From Actinomycetota bacterium (GTDB lineage Bacteria; Actinomycetota; Acidimicrobiia; IMCC26256; PALSA-555): a DNA stretch of 64,000 nucleotides. Shown here piece after piece: positions 40,780 to 49,789 of this stretch. The position numbers were made by a program, and so were the translations under genes. Within the stretch, counting starts at the first letter, position 1, and every line of letters starts with the position of its first letter. Under the pieces are notes generated by a model that was given only the letters and a program-made list of their open reading frames with translations, made no database searches and was not told the DNA's origin. The DNA is taken from positions 1 to 64,000 of the forward strand of contig PLJD01000025.1 of the NCBI GenBank assembly GCA_003140175.1, written 5' to 3'.

Positions 40780-41184
40780 TTAGCCGTCGAGCGCGTCGAG
40801 ACGCTCCAGGAGACTCCGGGCGCCGTGCACGGAGACGCCGAGCTGTTGCACCCGAGCCGCCAGTCCCCGATCCGACGTCACGACCGATACTCCGGATTGG
40901 TCCCGCAGCGCGCGGAGGACCTCGACGAGACGGTCGTCGCCCGCGTCGCGACCGGCGCGGCGCGCGTACGTCACCTCGACGCCGTCGTACTGGCCGGCGG
41001 GGAGATCGCTGAGGGGTCGACCGTCGAGCACCAGCGTGACTTGGGGTCCCCGGTCGCGGGCCAGGTGCTGGAGGCGAGCCAGGAGTCGGCGGGCTGCCCC
41101 GTCGCGGTCCCGCCACCATCCGTCGGGTCGGGAGCCGATGACGTTCATGCCGTCGACGATGATGTGCTCGGACCCGGACCTCAC
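40780..41184 (-). CDS. NYN-domain (YacP-like) RNase
   Basis: This 134-residue protein begins HIIVDGMNVIGSRPDGWWRDRDGAARRLL, the NYN/PIN-like signature with the first catalytic Asp in VDGMN, then TLVLDGRPLSD and VSVVTSDRGLAARV with further acidic residues. These are metal-dependent ribonucleases of the YacP/Rae1 type that act on mRNA or ribosome-bound RNA. The GTG at 41184 lacks a clear ribosome site. It lies 94 bp after a 31-residue gene on the same strand, so the three genes from 42112 down may form one transcript. Confidence 0.85.
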   Translation of the reverse strand: MRSGSEHIIVDGMNVIGSRPDGWWRDRDGAARRLLARLQHLARDRGPQVTLVLDGRPLSDLPAGQYDGVEVTYARRAGRDAGDDRLVEVLRALRDQSGVSVVTSDRGLAARVQQLGVSVHGARSLLERLDALDG

Positions 41185-41278
41185 GATCAGAACGCCGGAC
41201 CAAAGCCGCGGCGATGCTCACCGACGCGGCGGCCGACGGGCCACCGGCGGATCGCCGTGGTGGCGCCGAAGCGTTCCG

Positions 41279-41374
41279 TCACCTGGTGACGGCGTCGAAG
41301 ATTTGGAACCCGCCGTAGATGCCGGCCAGGATCGCCGCGATGTGCAGGCTGATCAAGAAGAGTCGGGTCGACAT
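41279..41374 (-). CDS. 31-residue membrane peptide
   Basis: An ATG at 41374 opens a short frame encoding 31 residues: a hydrophobic segment with LISLHIAAILAGIYGGF flanked by Arg near the N-terminus (STRLF) and AVTR at the end. GAGGAG lies 10 bases upstream, and the start is only three bases after the stop of the SHOCT-domain gene. The membrane-peptide composition, ribosome site and operon position support a real small protein. Its role is unknown; it may associate with the multi-helix product of the upstream gene. Confidence 0.55.
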   Translation of the reverse strand: MSTRLFLISLHIAAILAGIYGGFQIFDAVTR

Positions 41375-41377
41375 GGG

Positions 41378-42112
41378 CTAGGTGCTCCTCGGGGTCTCGA
41401 GGGTTTTGCGTTTCGCTTCGTCGTATTCGGTATCGGACAGTTCGCCGCGCGCATGCAGCGACGCGAGCCGTTCAAGGTCCGCCGCGACGTCGCCGGTCGC
41501 GGATGGCGATGACGCCGCCGGGGGCGCGGTTGGCGGGGCTGGGGTGACGACGGGCCACGCGGTGGGCGTCATCGTGGGCGGGGTCGTCATGCCGCTCCAG
41601 GGGGTCGGCTGGCTGAACTGGACGCGCGTGCTGGCGAACGGCCGAGGCGTGCTGGTCGACGTCGAGTCGTCGCGGCCCCGGAGCGCCTGGAAGAGCTGCG
41701 GGATGATGTAGAGCAACGGCAGCCCGCCCATGGCGATGAAGGTCACCGCACAGACCAGGAAGCCGACGCTGGTCCCTCCGGTGGCGGGGTGAAGTCCGGA
41801 GTCGAGGAAGTTCCACCCCAGCGTCAAGAACAGGGCCGGCCAGGCGAGCAGCACGACGGGACGCCCCCGCTCGCCGACGCAGACGACGAAGAGTGCCAGG
41901 AACGCCAACCCGGCGAAGATCCCACCGGTGAGGAGACCGGGGACAGCCGCCGGGCATGCGTGTGCGGTCACAGAGGATTGGGCGCCCGACTGGCACGCGC
42001 CGCCAATTTTTTCGACCGAGCGCATCCCTTGCGAGACGATCGTGATACAGAGCGCCACGCCTCCGATGCCGATGATGCTCCCGGCCCAGCGCAGTATGGA
42101 TCGAACGCTCAT
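41378..42112 (-). CDS. Multi-helix membrane protein with C-terminal SHOCT domain
   Basis: The 244-residue protein has hydrophobic helices at about 8-28, 60-80, 88-106 and 115-140, then a Thr/Pro-rich linker (150-210) and a C-terminal SHOCT motif, LERLASLHARGELSDTEYDEAKRKTL. SHOCT segments are short oligomerisation or membrane-linked modules. ATG at 42112 follows GGGAGG at ten bases; a longer in-frame start at 42184 reads unlikely sequence. The downstream 31-residue gene starts three bases after its stop. No enzymatic motif was seen. Confidence 0.82.
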   Translation of the reverse strand: MSVRSILRWAGSIIGIGGVALCITIVSQGMRSVEKIGGACQSGAQSSVTAHACPAAVPGLLTGGIFAGLAFLALFVVCVGERGRPVVLLAWPALFLTLGWNFLDSGLHPATGGTSVGFLVCAVTFIAMGGLPLLYIIPQLFQALRGRDDSTSTSTPRPFASTRVQFSQPTPWSGMTTPPTMTPTAWPVVTPAPPTAPPAASSPSATGDVAADLERLASLHARGELSDTEYDEAKRKTLETPRST

Positions 42113-42221
42113 GATGTGGTCCCTCCCCGCCAAGGGGCAGTGTCTGCTGACGATCCAGTGGCCGCCTGAGTAACCACTACTCAATCTGTGCGGCGACCGA
42201 GCGGTGATTTACCCTCTCGTC

Positions 42222-42473
42222 GTGTCAGCGCGCCTCGACAAGTCTTGGACAGTGCTCGCGAGCCATCAGACGCCCGGTGCCGACCGCTGCGTCGACATCT
42301 TCTCCCGGCCCGACGGAACCTTCGGGTTCGAGGAATTCCGCAGAGAGCCCGAGGACATGGGGGCATGGACGCCGGTTGCCTACTTCTCGGTTCGTGAATA
42401 CGCGACCATCGAGGCTGCGATCGCGGCGGCACGAGACTCGGTGCGCTGGCTGGGCGGCATCCTCGACGGCTGA
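42222..42473 (+). CDS. Small protein of unknown function (83 aa)
   Basis: This is a compact 83-residue frame with SARLDKSWTVLASH, FSRPDGTFGFEEFRREP, DMGAWTPVAYFSVREY and a C-terminal helix (AAIAAARDSVRWLGGIL). The composition is balanced, unlike random GC-rich frames, and the pattern is one I recall in conserved hypothetical proteins of mycobacteria and relatives, without a named family. GTG at 42222 is taken as start; GTG 42204 is also in frame. It diverges from the SHOCT gene. Confidence 0.65.
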   Translation: MSARLDKSWTVLASHQTPGADRCVDIFSRPDGTFGFEEFRREPEDMGAWTPVAYFSVREYATIEAAIAAARDSVRWLGGILDG

Positions 42474-42505
42474 ACCGAAGCCACCGGGGGTGGACCGTCC
42501 CCAAA

Positions 42506-44035
42506 TCAGGGCGGGCTCGGCGGGCTGGCCCTCCCCTCGGCGATCGGCCCGTGCCCGACCCGCTCGTAGACGGTGACACCCTCGATGGTGGCGATCGGCC
42601 GGTAGTGCTGCTGGACGAACGCGGCCACAGCCGGGATCAGCGTGATCGGGTAGTACTGGTACTTGCGAACACCACCGGTGGAGGTGTCGAGAAACAGTTT
42701 CGGCGGGTGTTCGTGCAGGCTCGTCAAGAACGTGTGGAGCGCCCCGGGGGTGGCGTCCTTGAGCCGCTGCGGCCCGTCCGATCGACCGGCGGTCCGTCCA
42801 ACGAGGAAGTCGCTCAACACCAAGGCTCCACCGGGTGCCCGTCCCGAGAGCCAGTAGATCTCCGGGAACGACCCCCACACGGTGATCAGGTCGCTTTGTC
42901 GTGTGGTCCGGCGGACTTCCGCGACGAGTGGGAAGGCTCGCTGATCGATGTTGCTGGCCCCGTGGATGGGCCGCCACGCTTGCTGCCAGAACAGGAACGT
43001 GGGGACGAGCACGATCGCGGCGAGACCCACCTTGATGTAGGTCAGGCACGACGTGATCGCGGGAGCCGCCAGCAGACACAACGGCGGGAGCACCTGATAC
43101 CAGTAATGGCCGAAGTACCGGAAGCCAGCGAAGAAGGCGATGAGCCCGGTCAAGAGCCAGAGCCACAGGTCGAAGTCCTCGCGTTTCCAGCCGCGACGGA
43201 TCGCGAGCGCGATGAGCACGGCGTGGCCGATCACGAAAAACTCGACCGCGACCAGCGCGCGCTGGAACGGGTCTTGGCTCGATCCGAAGAGCAGCGACCC
43301 GTTGCCCGAGAACGTCCAATGCACGAAGGGTCCGAAGGGGACGAACAATCCGATGCTCGCGACGGTCGCGGCCGTGACGGCGACCACGACGACCGCGCGA
43401 CTGACCCGTCGACCGCTGTGCCACCACGCGGCGAGCGCGGCCGGCATGACGCCGATGAGCCAGGTCTGGCGGGTCAGGGTGGCGACGCCGAGCAGGAACC
43501 CGGCGAGCACTGCGGCGCGGAGCGAGTCGCGTCGTGCCGCGACGATGGCCCCGCACGCGGGGAGCAGCGCAAGCTGCGAGTAGTTCGCCGCCTGTGCGTC
43601 GTTGGGTCGCAAGGCGATCGCACCGGCGATCAAGAGCCCGGCGGCCCACCAGGCCGCCTGTGACCCCGCACGGCGGCGCACCTCATGGGCGATCACCAAC
43701 GCCGCCCCCGCGAGCTCGGCGGCAGTCAGCAGGTGCAGCGGCTCGAGGCGTCGGCTTCCCGTCACGAGGAACGAGAGGGCGTAGAGCAGCGGCGCGAGCG
43801 GCGGCTTGCGGTCGATGACGTCTCGGTACAGGACCCCGCCCCGAGCAACCACCATTCCCATCGTGGCGATGGCGGCCTCGTCGGGGTCGAAGAGACCACG
43901 CGACAGTCCGGGGGCGTGGGCGAGCAGCGCGCCGGCGAAGACGATCAGCCCGAAGGAGATCTTGGCCGTCCAACCGGAGCGCCGCGAGGGCGGCGGCGTC
44001 GCTTCCTCGTTGGGCGCGGTCTCGCTGGTGATCAC
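42506..44035 (-). CDS. GT-C glycosyltransferase, family 39/ArnT-like
   Basis: This 509-residue polytopic protein with about 11 membrane helices carries the periplasmic catalytic motif LFDPDEAAIATMGMV (DPDE at 50-53) near the first loop. RKPPLAPLLYALSFL after it is typical of ArnT/PMT-type lipid-linked sugar transferases. The remaining loop FRYFGHYWYQVLPPL is also usual for GT39. It would move a sugar from a polyprenyl-phosphate donor to a lipid or protein on the outer face of the membrane. A 203-bp gap separates it from the following gene. Confidence 0.88.
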   Translation of the reverse strand: MITSETAPNEEATPPPSRRSGWTAKISFGLIVFAGALLAHAPGLSRGLFDPDEAAIATMGMVVARGGVLYRDVIDRKPPLAPLLYALSFLVTGSRRLEPLHLLTAAELAGAALVIAHEVRRRAGSQAAWWAAGLLIAGAIALRPNDAQAANYSQLALLPACGAIVAARRDSLRAAVLAGFLLGVATLTRQTWLIGVMPAALAAWWHSGRRVSRAVVVVAVTAATVASIGLFVPFGPFVHWTFSGNGSLLFGSSQDPFQRALVAVEFFVIGHAVLIALAIRRGWKREDFDLWLWLLTGLIAFFAGFRYFGHYWYQVLPPLCLLAAPAITSCLTYIKVGLAAIVLVPTFLFWQQAWRPIHGASNIDQRAFPLVAEVRRTTRQSDLITVWGSFPEIYWLSGRAPGGALVLSDFLVGRTAGRSDGPQRLKDATPGALHTFLTSLHEHPPKLFLDTSTGGVRKYQYYPITLIPAVAAFVQQHYRPIATIEGVTVYERVGHGPIAEGRASPPSPP

Positions 44036-44238
44036 CGATCGACGCCGGTCATGTCGTCGGGCATCGTCGAGGTCGGGTCACGCGTACCAGCGTGCCAGGC
44101 AAGCCCGGCCGCCTGGCGGCGCGGAGTCCAGGCGCTGCGGCGGAAGCTGTCGAAGCGAGCCCGGGGTACGGAAACCCAGCGGGGACTACTTCAGGATGTT
44201 CACGGCCCGGGCGACGACGAGCACGACCACGCGCGAGA

Positions 44239-45123
44239 TCACGCCCCCGGTTTGGCGGGCCCGGGTAGGCGCGGCCGAATGTCATCTTCGAGGAAGGCGA
44301 CCACCGCGTGCGAAAAGACATCGTTTTGGTCCCCGGCAACCATGTGGGCTGCGCCCCCGACGTCGACCAGCCTCGCTCCGGGGATCTGGTCGAGGAAGTC
44401 CTGGACACCCTCCTCGGTGACGACGTCACTGAGCAGACCGCGCACCAGCAACGTCGGCACGCGGATTCCGCGCAGGGCCGCCTCGAACAAGGCCTGGAAG
44501 TCCTCCCGCGGGACCTCGGTTCGGCCATGCTCGAGGAACTTCGGGTCCCAGTGCCAGTACCACCGACCGTCGCCGCGTTGGCGGAGGACCTTCATCAGCC
44601 CGGCCGGGTTCATCCGCTTGGGTCGGTTGGGCGTGTAGCCCGCGATGGCCTGCGCGGCATCGTCCAGGGTCGCGAACCCGCCGAGGCCGGAGCTCATGAA
44701 GTCGCGGATTCGCTGGATTCCCTCCGGGTTGCTGCGGTGCGTGATGTCGACGACGACCAAGCCGCTCGACACGACGCGGTCGCTGCCGCCCTCGGCGAGC
44801 ATCGCGGCGACGCCACCGAGGGAGGCACCGACCAGCACCGGGGGTCGGCCCAGCTGGTCAGCGACTGCCACACAGTCGGCGGCGTACACGGTGAAGGAAT
44901 AGTCGCCGTTGAGCGCCCACTCGCTGTCGCCGTGCCCCCGCAGGTCGAGTGACACCGCCTTCCAGCCCGCCTCGGCGAGGACCCGGGCCGTGTCACCCCA
45001 CGCGTGACGGGTCTGGCCTCCTCCGTGCATGAGCAGCACCGGCCAGGCGCCCTCGTCACCCCAGACATCCGCGACGAGGTGGATGCCCTCGAAACCCTCG
45101 AAGCGAGCAGCTCTCGAATCCAT
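44239..45123 (-). CDS. Alpha/beta-fold hydrolase
   Basis: This 294-residue serine hydrolase has the oxyanion entrance LLMHGGGQTRHAWGD (31-45), the nucleophile Ser101 in GASLGG, an acid Asp in LLVRGLLSDVV (about 236) and the catalytic His in GGAAHMVAGDQ. Family members are esterases, lactonases or C-C hydrolases. ATG at 45123 is used; the in-frame N-terminal extension to 45201 is Arg/Pro-rich. It diverges from the DsbA-family gene. An 18-codon GTG frame overlaps its stop (44186-44242), too short to call. Confidence 0.88.
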   Translation of the reverse strand: MDSRAARFEGFEGIHLVADVWGDEGAWPVLLMHGGGQTRHAWGDTARVLAEAGWKAVSLDLRGHGDSEWALNGDYSFTVYAADCVAVADQLGRPPVLVGASLGGVAAMLAEGGSDRVVSSGLVVVDITHRSNPEGIQRIRDFMSSGLGGFATLDDAAQAIAGYTPNRPKRMNPAGLMKVLRQRGDGRWYWHWDPKFLEHGRTEVPREDFQALFEAALRGIRVPTLLVRGLLSDVVTEEGVQDFLDQIPGARLVDVGGAAHMVAGDQNDVFSHAVVAFLEDDIRPRLPGPAKPGA

Positions 45124-45247
45124 TGAGGCATCCTCGCACGCCCCGGAACGCGGCTCGGACGCACGGGCTTGCGGGCGACCGGGCCCGGCCGCGGCGGGCA
45201 CACGGCGAGGTACGGTGACTGCGATCAGTCGCGGAGGGAGTAGTCAC

Positions 45248-45910
45248 GTGGACCACGTCAAGTTCTACTTCGATCCACGCTGCCCGTGGTGTTACCAGAC
45301 CTCGCGGTGGGCCAACCGGCTGGAGCAGCTCGGCGAGATCGAGCTCGACTGGGGAGTGTTTTCCCTCGAGGTCGCGAATCTGCCCGAAGGGGAGGATCCT
45401 CGACAGCTGGAGGCGGTCTCCGGGCCGGCCCTGCGAACCGCGGTCACGATCCGCGACCGGGTGGGCTCGCCCGCGATCGGGCCGTTTTACGCGGCACTCG
45501 GCGCGCGGATCTGGGAGCAGCCGCCTCCACCGGAGGACATGGTCGTCGCCGTCCGTTCGGCCCTCGAGGAGGGACAGCTCGACCCGTCCCTCGTCGACGC
45601 CGCTCTCGCCGACCGGTCGTCGTGGGATGCGGTACTCGCGGAGCACGACGCGCTGGTCACCCGCACGGGTGCGTTCGGAGTCCCGACGCTCGTGGTCGAT
45701 GGCGACGCCGGGCCCGCGATGTTCGGCCCGGTCATCAGCACGCTGCCCAACGACGAGGACGCGGTGGAGCTGTGGCGCCACACCCGGTGGCTCGTCCGCG
45801 ACGGCAACTTCGCGGAGCTCAAGCGGGGCCGCGGGAACCCACCCGATCTCCCCACCGCGGCGTGGTTTCGCCGCGAGCGCGAGAAGGCCTCGGCGGCCGC
45901 CGCCACCTGA
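45248..45910 (+). CDS. DsbA-family thiol protein (2-hydroxychromene-2-carboxylate isomerase-like)
   Basis: The 220-residue protein begins with a thioredoxin-fold strand FYFDPRCPWCYQTSRW with a CPWC active pair (Cys12 and Cys15), as in FrnE/DsbA-type oxidoreductases and HCCA isomerases. A helical insertion spans about 65-150. The cis-Pro strand FGVPTLVVDGD completes the fold. No signal peptide is present, so it acts in the cytosol, as FrnE-like proteins do. GTG at 45248 follows GGAGGGAG; TACGGT at 45211-45216 is the likely -10 box. Confidence 0.88.
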   Translation: MDHVKFYFDPRCPWCYQTSRWANRLEQLGEIELDWGVFSLEVANLPEGEDPRQLEAVSGPALRTAVTIRDRVGSPAIGPFYAALGARIWEQPPPPEDMVVAVRSALEEGQLDPSLVDAALADRSSWDAVLAEHDALVTRTGAFGVPTLVVDGDAGPAMFGPVISTLPNDEDAVELWRHTRWLVRDGNFAELKRGRGNPPDLPTAAWFRREREKASAAAAT

Positions 45911-45987
45911 GCGCCGACGGCCACCGGGCCGACGACTGCCCCGCACCGCCGACGCGCCCGAGAACGCACCGACCGGGCGATTCAGCG

Positions 45988-47481
45988 TTACCGGACCCGG
46001 ATCTCGGCCACGTCCAGCTTGCCGGACGGCGGCAGATACGTGATCCACACCAAGACGACCCGCGCTCGGGTCTTGGGCCGGAGCGTGAACTGGGTCTGGG
46101 TTCCCAGATTGGTCCCGGCGGCGACTGGCCGTCCCCATCCGGCCAGGGTGGGCGATGGGGTGGCCGCCGCGTAGATGGCGGCGTTCCAACCGGGTTCCTC
46201 GGTCAACACTGAGACCTGGGTGACCACGGCGGGGGTGGCGAGCGTCACGTAGATCCCGACTCCGGGCTTGGCGTGCCCGAAGTCGCGGCTGTCATAGATC
46301 TCGGTCGGCCAGGCGGTGAGCGGGTTCCCGTCGATGGCGAGCCCGACCAGCGCGTGGTTCTCGTGGCCGTCACCGAGCGGGTCGAAATCCTGAGCCGAGA
46401 CCAGGGGGAGCAACGCCGGCGCGACTCCGGCCTTCGTGGTCCCCCCGGGTCCGCCCGACCCGTGCAGGGCGAGCGCCGTGCCCCCAGCCGCGAGCACCAC
46501 GATGACGGCGACCGTGATCCACCAGCGAGCCCGTCGCCGGGGAGGGCCCGGCTCGCTCCGAGACGGCCCGCGAATCGGGTCGGGAAACGACGTCGGGGCC
46601 GGACGCGAGGCGGGCAGCGTGGCGGTGATCTCGTTCGGTGCGGTCGCGTCATGGTCGTGCAGCGCGGCGAGCGCCGCGGCGAGCGCGTGGGCGCTCGGGT
46701 ATCGGCGGGCGGGGTCGAGGGCGAGGCATCGCTCGACGATCGCGGCGAGCGCGGTCGGCGTGCTCGGTGGAAGCGGCGCGGGTGGCGTGCTCAGCCGCGC
46801 CAGCGCCGTTTGTAGGTCGGTGTCACCGCGGAAGGGCAAGCGCGTGGTGAGCATCTCGTAGAGGAGGAGACCGGTGGCATAGATATCGGCTCGTGCATCG
46901 GTGGGTTCCCCGCGTACCTGCTCGGGCGCGAGGTACCGGGCGGTGCCGAGGATGGCGCCCGTGCCCGTCAGATCAGGGTCATCACGATTCGCCTTCGCGA
47001 TTCCGAAGTCGGTGACCTTGACGCGGCCGTCGGTCGCCATGAGGACGTTCGCCGGCTTGATGTCGCGGTGGACCACGCCACATCGGTGCGCGTGGTCGAG
47101 CGCGGTTGCCACCCGCCCGGCGATGCGAGCCGCGGTCATCGGCGGCAGGGGACCTTCCTCGTCGAGGAGGTGGCGCAGGTCTTGGCCCTCGACGAACTCC
47201 ATGACGATGTACGCGACGCCGTCGTCGTCACCAGTGTCGTACACCGCAACAATTCCCGGGTCCTCGACGCTGGCGGAGGAGATCGCTTCGTTCCGGAAGC
47301 GAGTGCGCAGCGACGCGTCGGGCGAGAGCTGAGCGTGGAGCGTCTTGACGGCTACGCGTCGAGCCAGCAGCGTGTCCTCACCGATCCACACCGATGCCAT
47401 GCCGCCGTGCGCGAGATGCTCGAGCAGTCGGTACCGTCGACCGAGGATTCGGCCGGGGGCCGCGGGCTGCATCAACTGCAC
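45988..47481 (-). CDS. Transmembrane Ser/Thr kinase with discoidin-like C-terminus
   Basis: The 497-residue kinase has the loop AHGGMASVW (24-32), Lys46, HRDIKPANVL, DFG and APE. A linker with Pro/Ser precedes a membrane helix (about 320-340; WWITVAVIVVLAAGGTALAL). The extracytoplasmic part has a galactose-binding/discoidin-like pattern: LVGLAIDGNPLTAWPTEIYDS and the final KTRARVVLVWITYLPP with KLDVAEIRVR. This architecture occurs in actinobacterial PknB relatives near cell-wall genes. GTG 47481 and ATG 47472 are both possible starts. It lies 110 bp downstream of a DAO-type oxidase on the same strand. Confidence 0.88.
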   Translation of the reverse strand: MQLMQPAAPGRILGRRYRLLEHLAHGGMASVWIGEDTLLARRVAVKTLHAQLSPDASLRTRFRNEAISSASVEDPGIVAVYDTGDDDGVAYIVMEFVEGQDLRHLLDEEGPLPPMTAARIAGRVATALDHAHRCGVVHRDIKPANVLMATDGRVKVTDFGIAKANRDDPDLTGTGAILGTARYLAPEQVRGEPTDARADIYATGLLLYEMLTTRLPFRGDTDLQTALARLSTPPAPLPPSTPTALAAIVERCLALDPARRYPSAHALAAALAALHDHDATAPNEITATLPASRPAPTSFPDPIRGPSRSEPGPPRRRARWWITVAVIVVLAAGGTALALHGSGGPGGTTKAGVAPALLPLVSAQDFDPLGDGHENHALVGLAIDGNPLTAWPTEIYDSRDFGHAKPGVGIYVTLATPAVVTQVSVLTEEPGWNAAIYAAATPSPTLAGWGRPVAAGTNLGTQTQFTLRPKTRARVVLVWITYLPPSGKLDVAEIRVR

Positions 47482-47591
47482 GCTACCGAGAGGCGGCGCT
47501 CAAGGTCAGGTCGTGGCGCAATGTGCAGCGACGAGAGCGCGAGTCGCCGCTCACATCTGGGCGCCGGGCGATCCGCGTGTCGATTCGGTGA

Positions 47592-48716
47592 TCACGCAGG
47601 GCTGAATCGATCGGGCGCGAATGGCTCGAGATCGGTGGACGGTCCACGACCGAGCAGCAACTCCGCGACCAACCGGGCCGAGTACGGGCCGAGGAGCAGA
47701 CCGTTCGCTCCGTGACCGGTCGCGACGTACACGTTGTCGGTGCCAGCCACACGACCGAGGATCGGAACGTCGTCGGCGCTGACTGGGCGAAGCCCGGTTC
47801 GAACCTCCACGAACGTCGCGTCGCCGAGTCCCGGAGCGAGGTGCAGCACCTCCGAGAGCAGCTGGCGAATCCCCGCAGCCGTGGGACGGGCATCGAATCC
47901 GGCGTCGGGCTCCACCGTCGCGCCGACTGCGATCCGCCCGCCGGGCCACGACACGACGTAGTGGCTGAGGACGGGCTGCAGGATCGGCCAGCTTCGGGTG
48001 TCGGCTCCCTCCACCAGGAGGTGGACGATTTGGCCCCGCACGGGGACGATCGGCAACTCGATGCCGAGTTGCGCGCCGAGCTCCGGCGTCCAGGCCCCGC
48101 CGGCGATCACCGCCGCCCCGCACGCCAGCGTGGCGGCGTCGGTCTCGACGGCGACTACCTCGCTCCCGACCCGCTGGAACCCGGTCACCGACGCCGCGAG
48201 CTCGGTCAGACCTCGGAGCCGGGCGCCGTGCAGGAGCGCGGCGGTCGCGAGCCGGCCGTCGACCCGCGCCGCCTGCGGGTTGTGCAGCGCGGCGCGCACC
48301 GTTCCCAGCGGTGGACACATCGCTCGAGCTTCCGCGGGGTCGAGGTCGTGGACGGTGCCCACCGACCGGGCGAGGATCTGCTGGCGCGTGGTCGCGAAGA
48401 GCTCGTCGTCCCACTCACGAATGGCGAGTCGCAGCGACCCACACTGCGCGTACCCGGTGTCGGGCGCGCCCAGCTCGGCCAGCTCCGGAACGAGGTGACG
48501 GTAGTGATCGGCTGAGGCCATCGCGAGTCCGGACCACGGATCGCTCTTGGTGACGATCGTCTCGGGGGAGAGGATCCCCGCTCCGGCGTCGGTTGCTCGA
48601 CCGCGATCGTGGCGGTCGACGAGCGCGGTGTGCAGGCCTTCCCCACAGAGTTCGTAGGCGAGGGCGGCGCCGACCAGGCCGCCGCCGACGACCACCGCGT
48701 CGACCGGTGTGCTCAC
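47592..48716 (-). CDS. FAD-dependent amine/amino-acid oxidase (DAO family)
   Basis: This 374-residue DAO-fold flavoenzyme has the N-terminal FAD loop VVVGGGLVGAALAYEL (about 8-23) and a C-terminal FAD motif NVYVATGHGANGLLLGPYSARLV. GRIAVGATVEPDAGFD is the substrate-cap strand typical of glycine oxidase/ThiO and sarcosine-oxidase-like enzymes. The role may be thiamine synthesis, amino-acid oxidation or opine metabolism. No thi genes flank it. The GTG start overlaps the stop of the upstream SGNH gene (GTGA), so both are made from one mRNA. Confidence 0.88.
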   Translation of the reverse strand: MSTPVDAVVVGGGLVGAALAYELCGEGLHTALVDRHDRGRATDAGAGILSPETIVTKSDPWSGLAMASADHYRHLVPELAELGAPDTGYAQCGSLRLAIREWDDELFATTRQQILARSVGTVHDLDPAEARAMCPPLGTVRAALHNPQAARVDGRLATAALLHGARLRGLTELAASVTGFQRVGSEVVAVETDAATLACGAAVIAGGAWTPELGAQLGIELPIVPVRGQIVHLLVEGADTRSWPILQPVLSHYVVSWPGGRIAVGATVEPDAGFDARPTAAGIRQLLSEVLHLAPGLGDATFVEVRTGLRPVSADDVPILGRVAGTDNVYVATGHGANGLLLGPYSARLVAELLLGRGPSTDLEPFAPDRFSPA

Positions 48717-49660
48717 GGGCGCCAGCGTGCCAGAGCCAGTCGAGGGTGGGCGCGAGCCGCTTTGTGCGTTCGGGAGCGAAACGATGAGCGGAAGATGGCC
48801 TGCGGGGCCGGACGCAGCTCACGCATGATCGCGTCCATCAGCCGGGGTGCGACCCACGCCGGGCCGTCACCGGCGAAGTGACCGCCGTCGTTGGGTCGCA
48901 GGTCGACGCCGTCGACATCTTCGGGACACGGTGGGCCGCTGGGGCACACGATCTTGGCGAGGTCGACCACGGTCACCGAGTCGGTGTGCTGCGCAGCGAA
49001 CGTCCGGAGCAGCTCGTCGAGGTGGAGGTACTGCTGGTCCTCGGCCGGGTTGTCGTTGGGCACCGTGGCGCTGTGCTGGGCGCGCGGCGCGATGGTCACG
49101 AGGACGAGGCGGGCGCCGCCCGCGGTGAGAATCTCGCGGGACTGCTCGAACTCCTCCAGCAGCATCGCGTCGGCCGCCGGGGTCCCGAACGTATAGAACT
49201 GCCCGTTGATCAGCTGGTCGGCGTTCTCCCAGGTGCTGAGCCAGACCACGACCTGCGGGTTCGCCTGGCGGACGGCATCGCTCAGATAGGAGACCGTGCC
49301 GCTCGCACACCCCGGCCCCCACGGGATGGCGGTGCCATTGGGATAGGCGGGGATCCCGGTGACGAGGCCGCAGCCGTCCCGAACCTGGGCGGTGAACCTG
49401 ATCCCCCGAATGGCCGCCTGGGCGGCCAGGGCCGGGCTCAACGAGTCAGCCACCGAGTCGCCCACCAGGAGCATGGTCGGAGGTGGCGCGGGCGCGGTCG
49501 CGGGAGGGGGCGCCACGGTCGAGGTGGTCGTTGACGTCGCGGGGTGCCCGGGGCGAGCGGCGGTGGGGACCGCGGTGGCGCTGAGCAACCCGCCCACCAG
49601 GGCGAGCACTGCTAGCAGTCGGGCGCCCGGACCTTTCGCCAGTCGGTGTGGTGGCACCAC
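48713..49660 (-). CDS. Secreted SGNH/GDSL-type hydrolase
   Basis: This 315-residue protein has a signal peptide over about residues 1-35 (basic N-terminus, then LLAVLALVGGLLSATAVPTA) and a Thr/Pro linker. The catalytic Ser is in LLVGDSVADS (about 65-74) and the Asp-His pair in PNDGGHFAGDG near the C-terminus, where DxxH is normal for SGNH hydrolases. Similar domains deacylate or acylate cell-surface glycans. The C-terminus is rich in Arg and may be extended by the overlap. It is translationally coupled to the DAO-family gene. Confidence 0.88.
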   Translation of the reverse strand: MVPPHRLAKGPGARLLAVLALVGGLLSATAVPTAARPGHPATSTTTSTVAPPPATAPAPPPTMLLVGDSVADSLSPALAAQAAIRGIRFTAQVRDGCGLVTGIPAYPNGTAIPWGPGCASGTVSYLSDAVRQANPQVVVWLSTWENADQLINGQFYTFGTPAADAMLLEEFEQSREILTAGGARLVLVTIAPRAQHSATVPNDNPAEDQQYLHLDELLRTFAAQHTDSVTVVDLAKIVCPSGPPCPEDVDGVDLRPNDGGHFAGDGPAWVAPRLMDAIMRELRPAPQAIFRSSFRSRTHKAARAHPRLALARWRP

Positions 49661-49789
49661 GAACCTTCGCGCTGCCGTGTCCCTGAGTCCGCATCGTATG
49701 CCGCGGGGCGCCGAGGCGGGACGGGGGAGGGCTTCGCCGGTCGTGCCGCAAGGGACCCGGAGCTCGGATCCCGGTTCGCGCCCGGTGGG

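Noticed and set aside
44186-44242. 18-codon GTG frame overlapping the alpha/beta hydrolase stop
   Set aside because: It has a hydrophobic stretch and a GTGA overlap, but 18 codons with no ribosome site is too little evidence.
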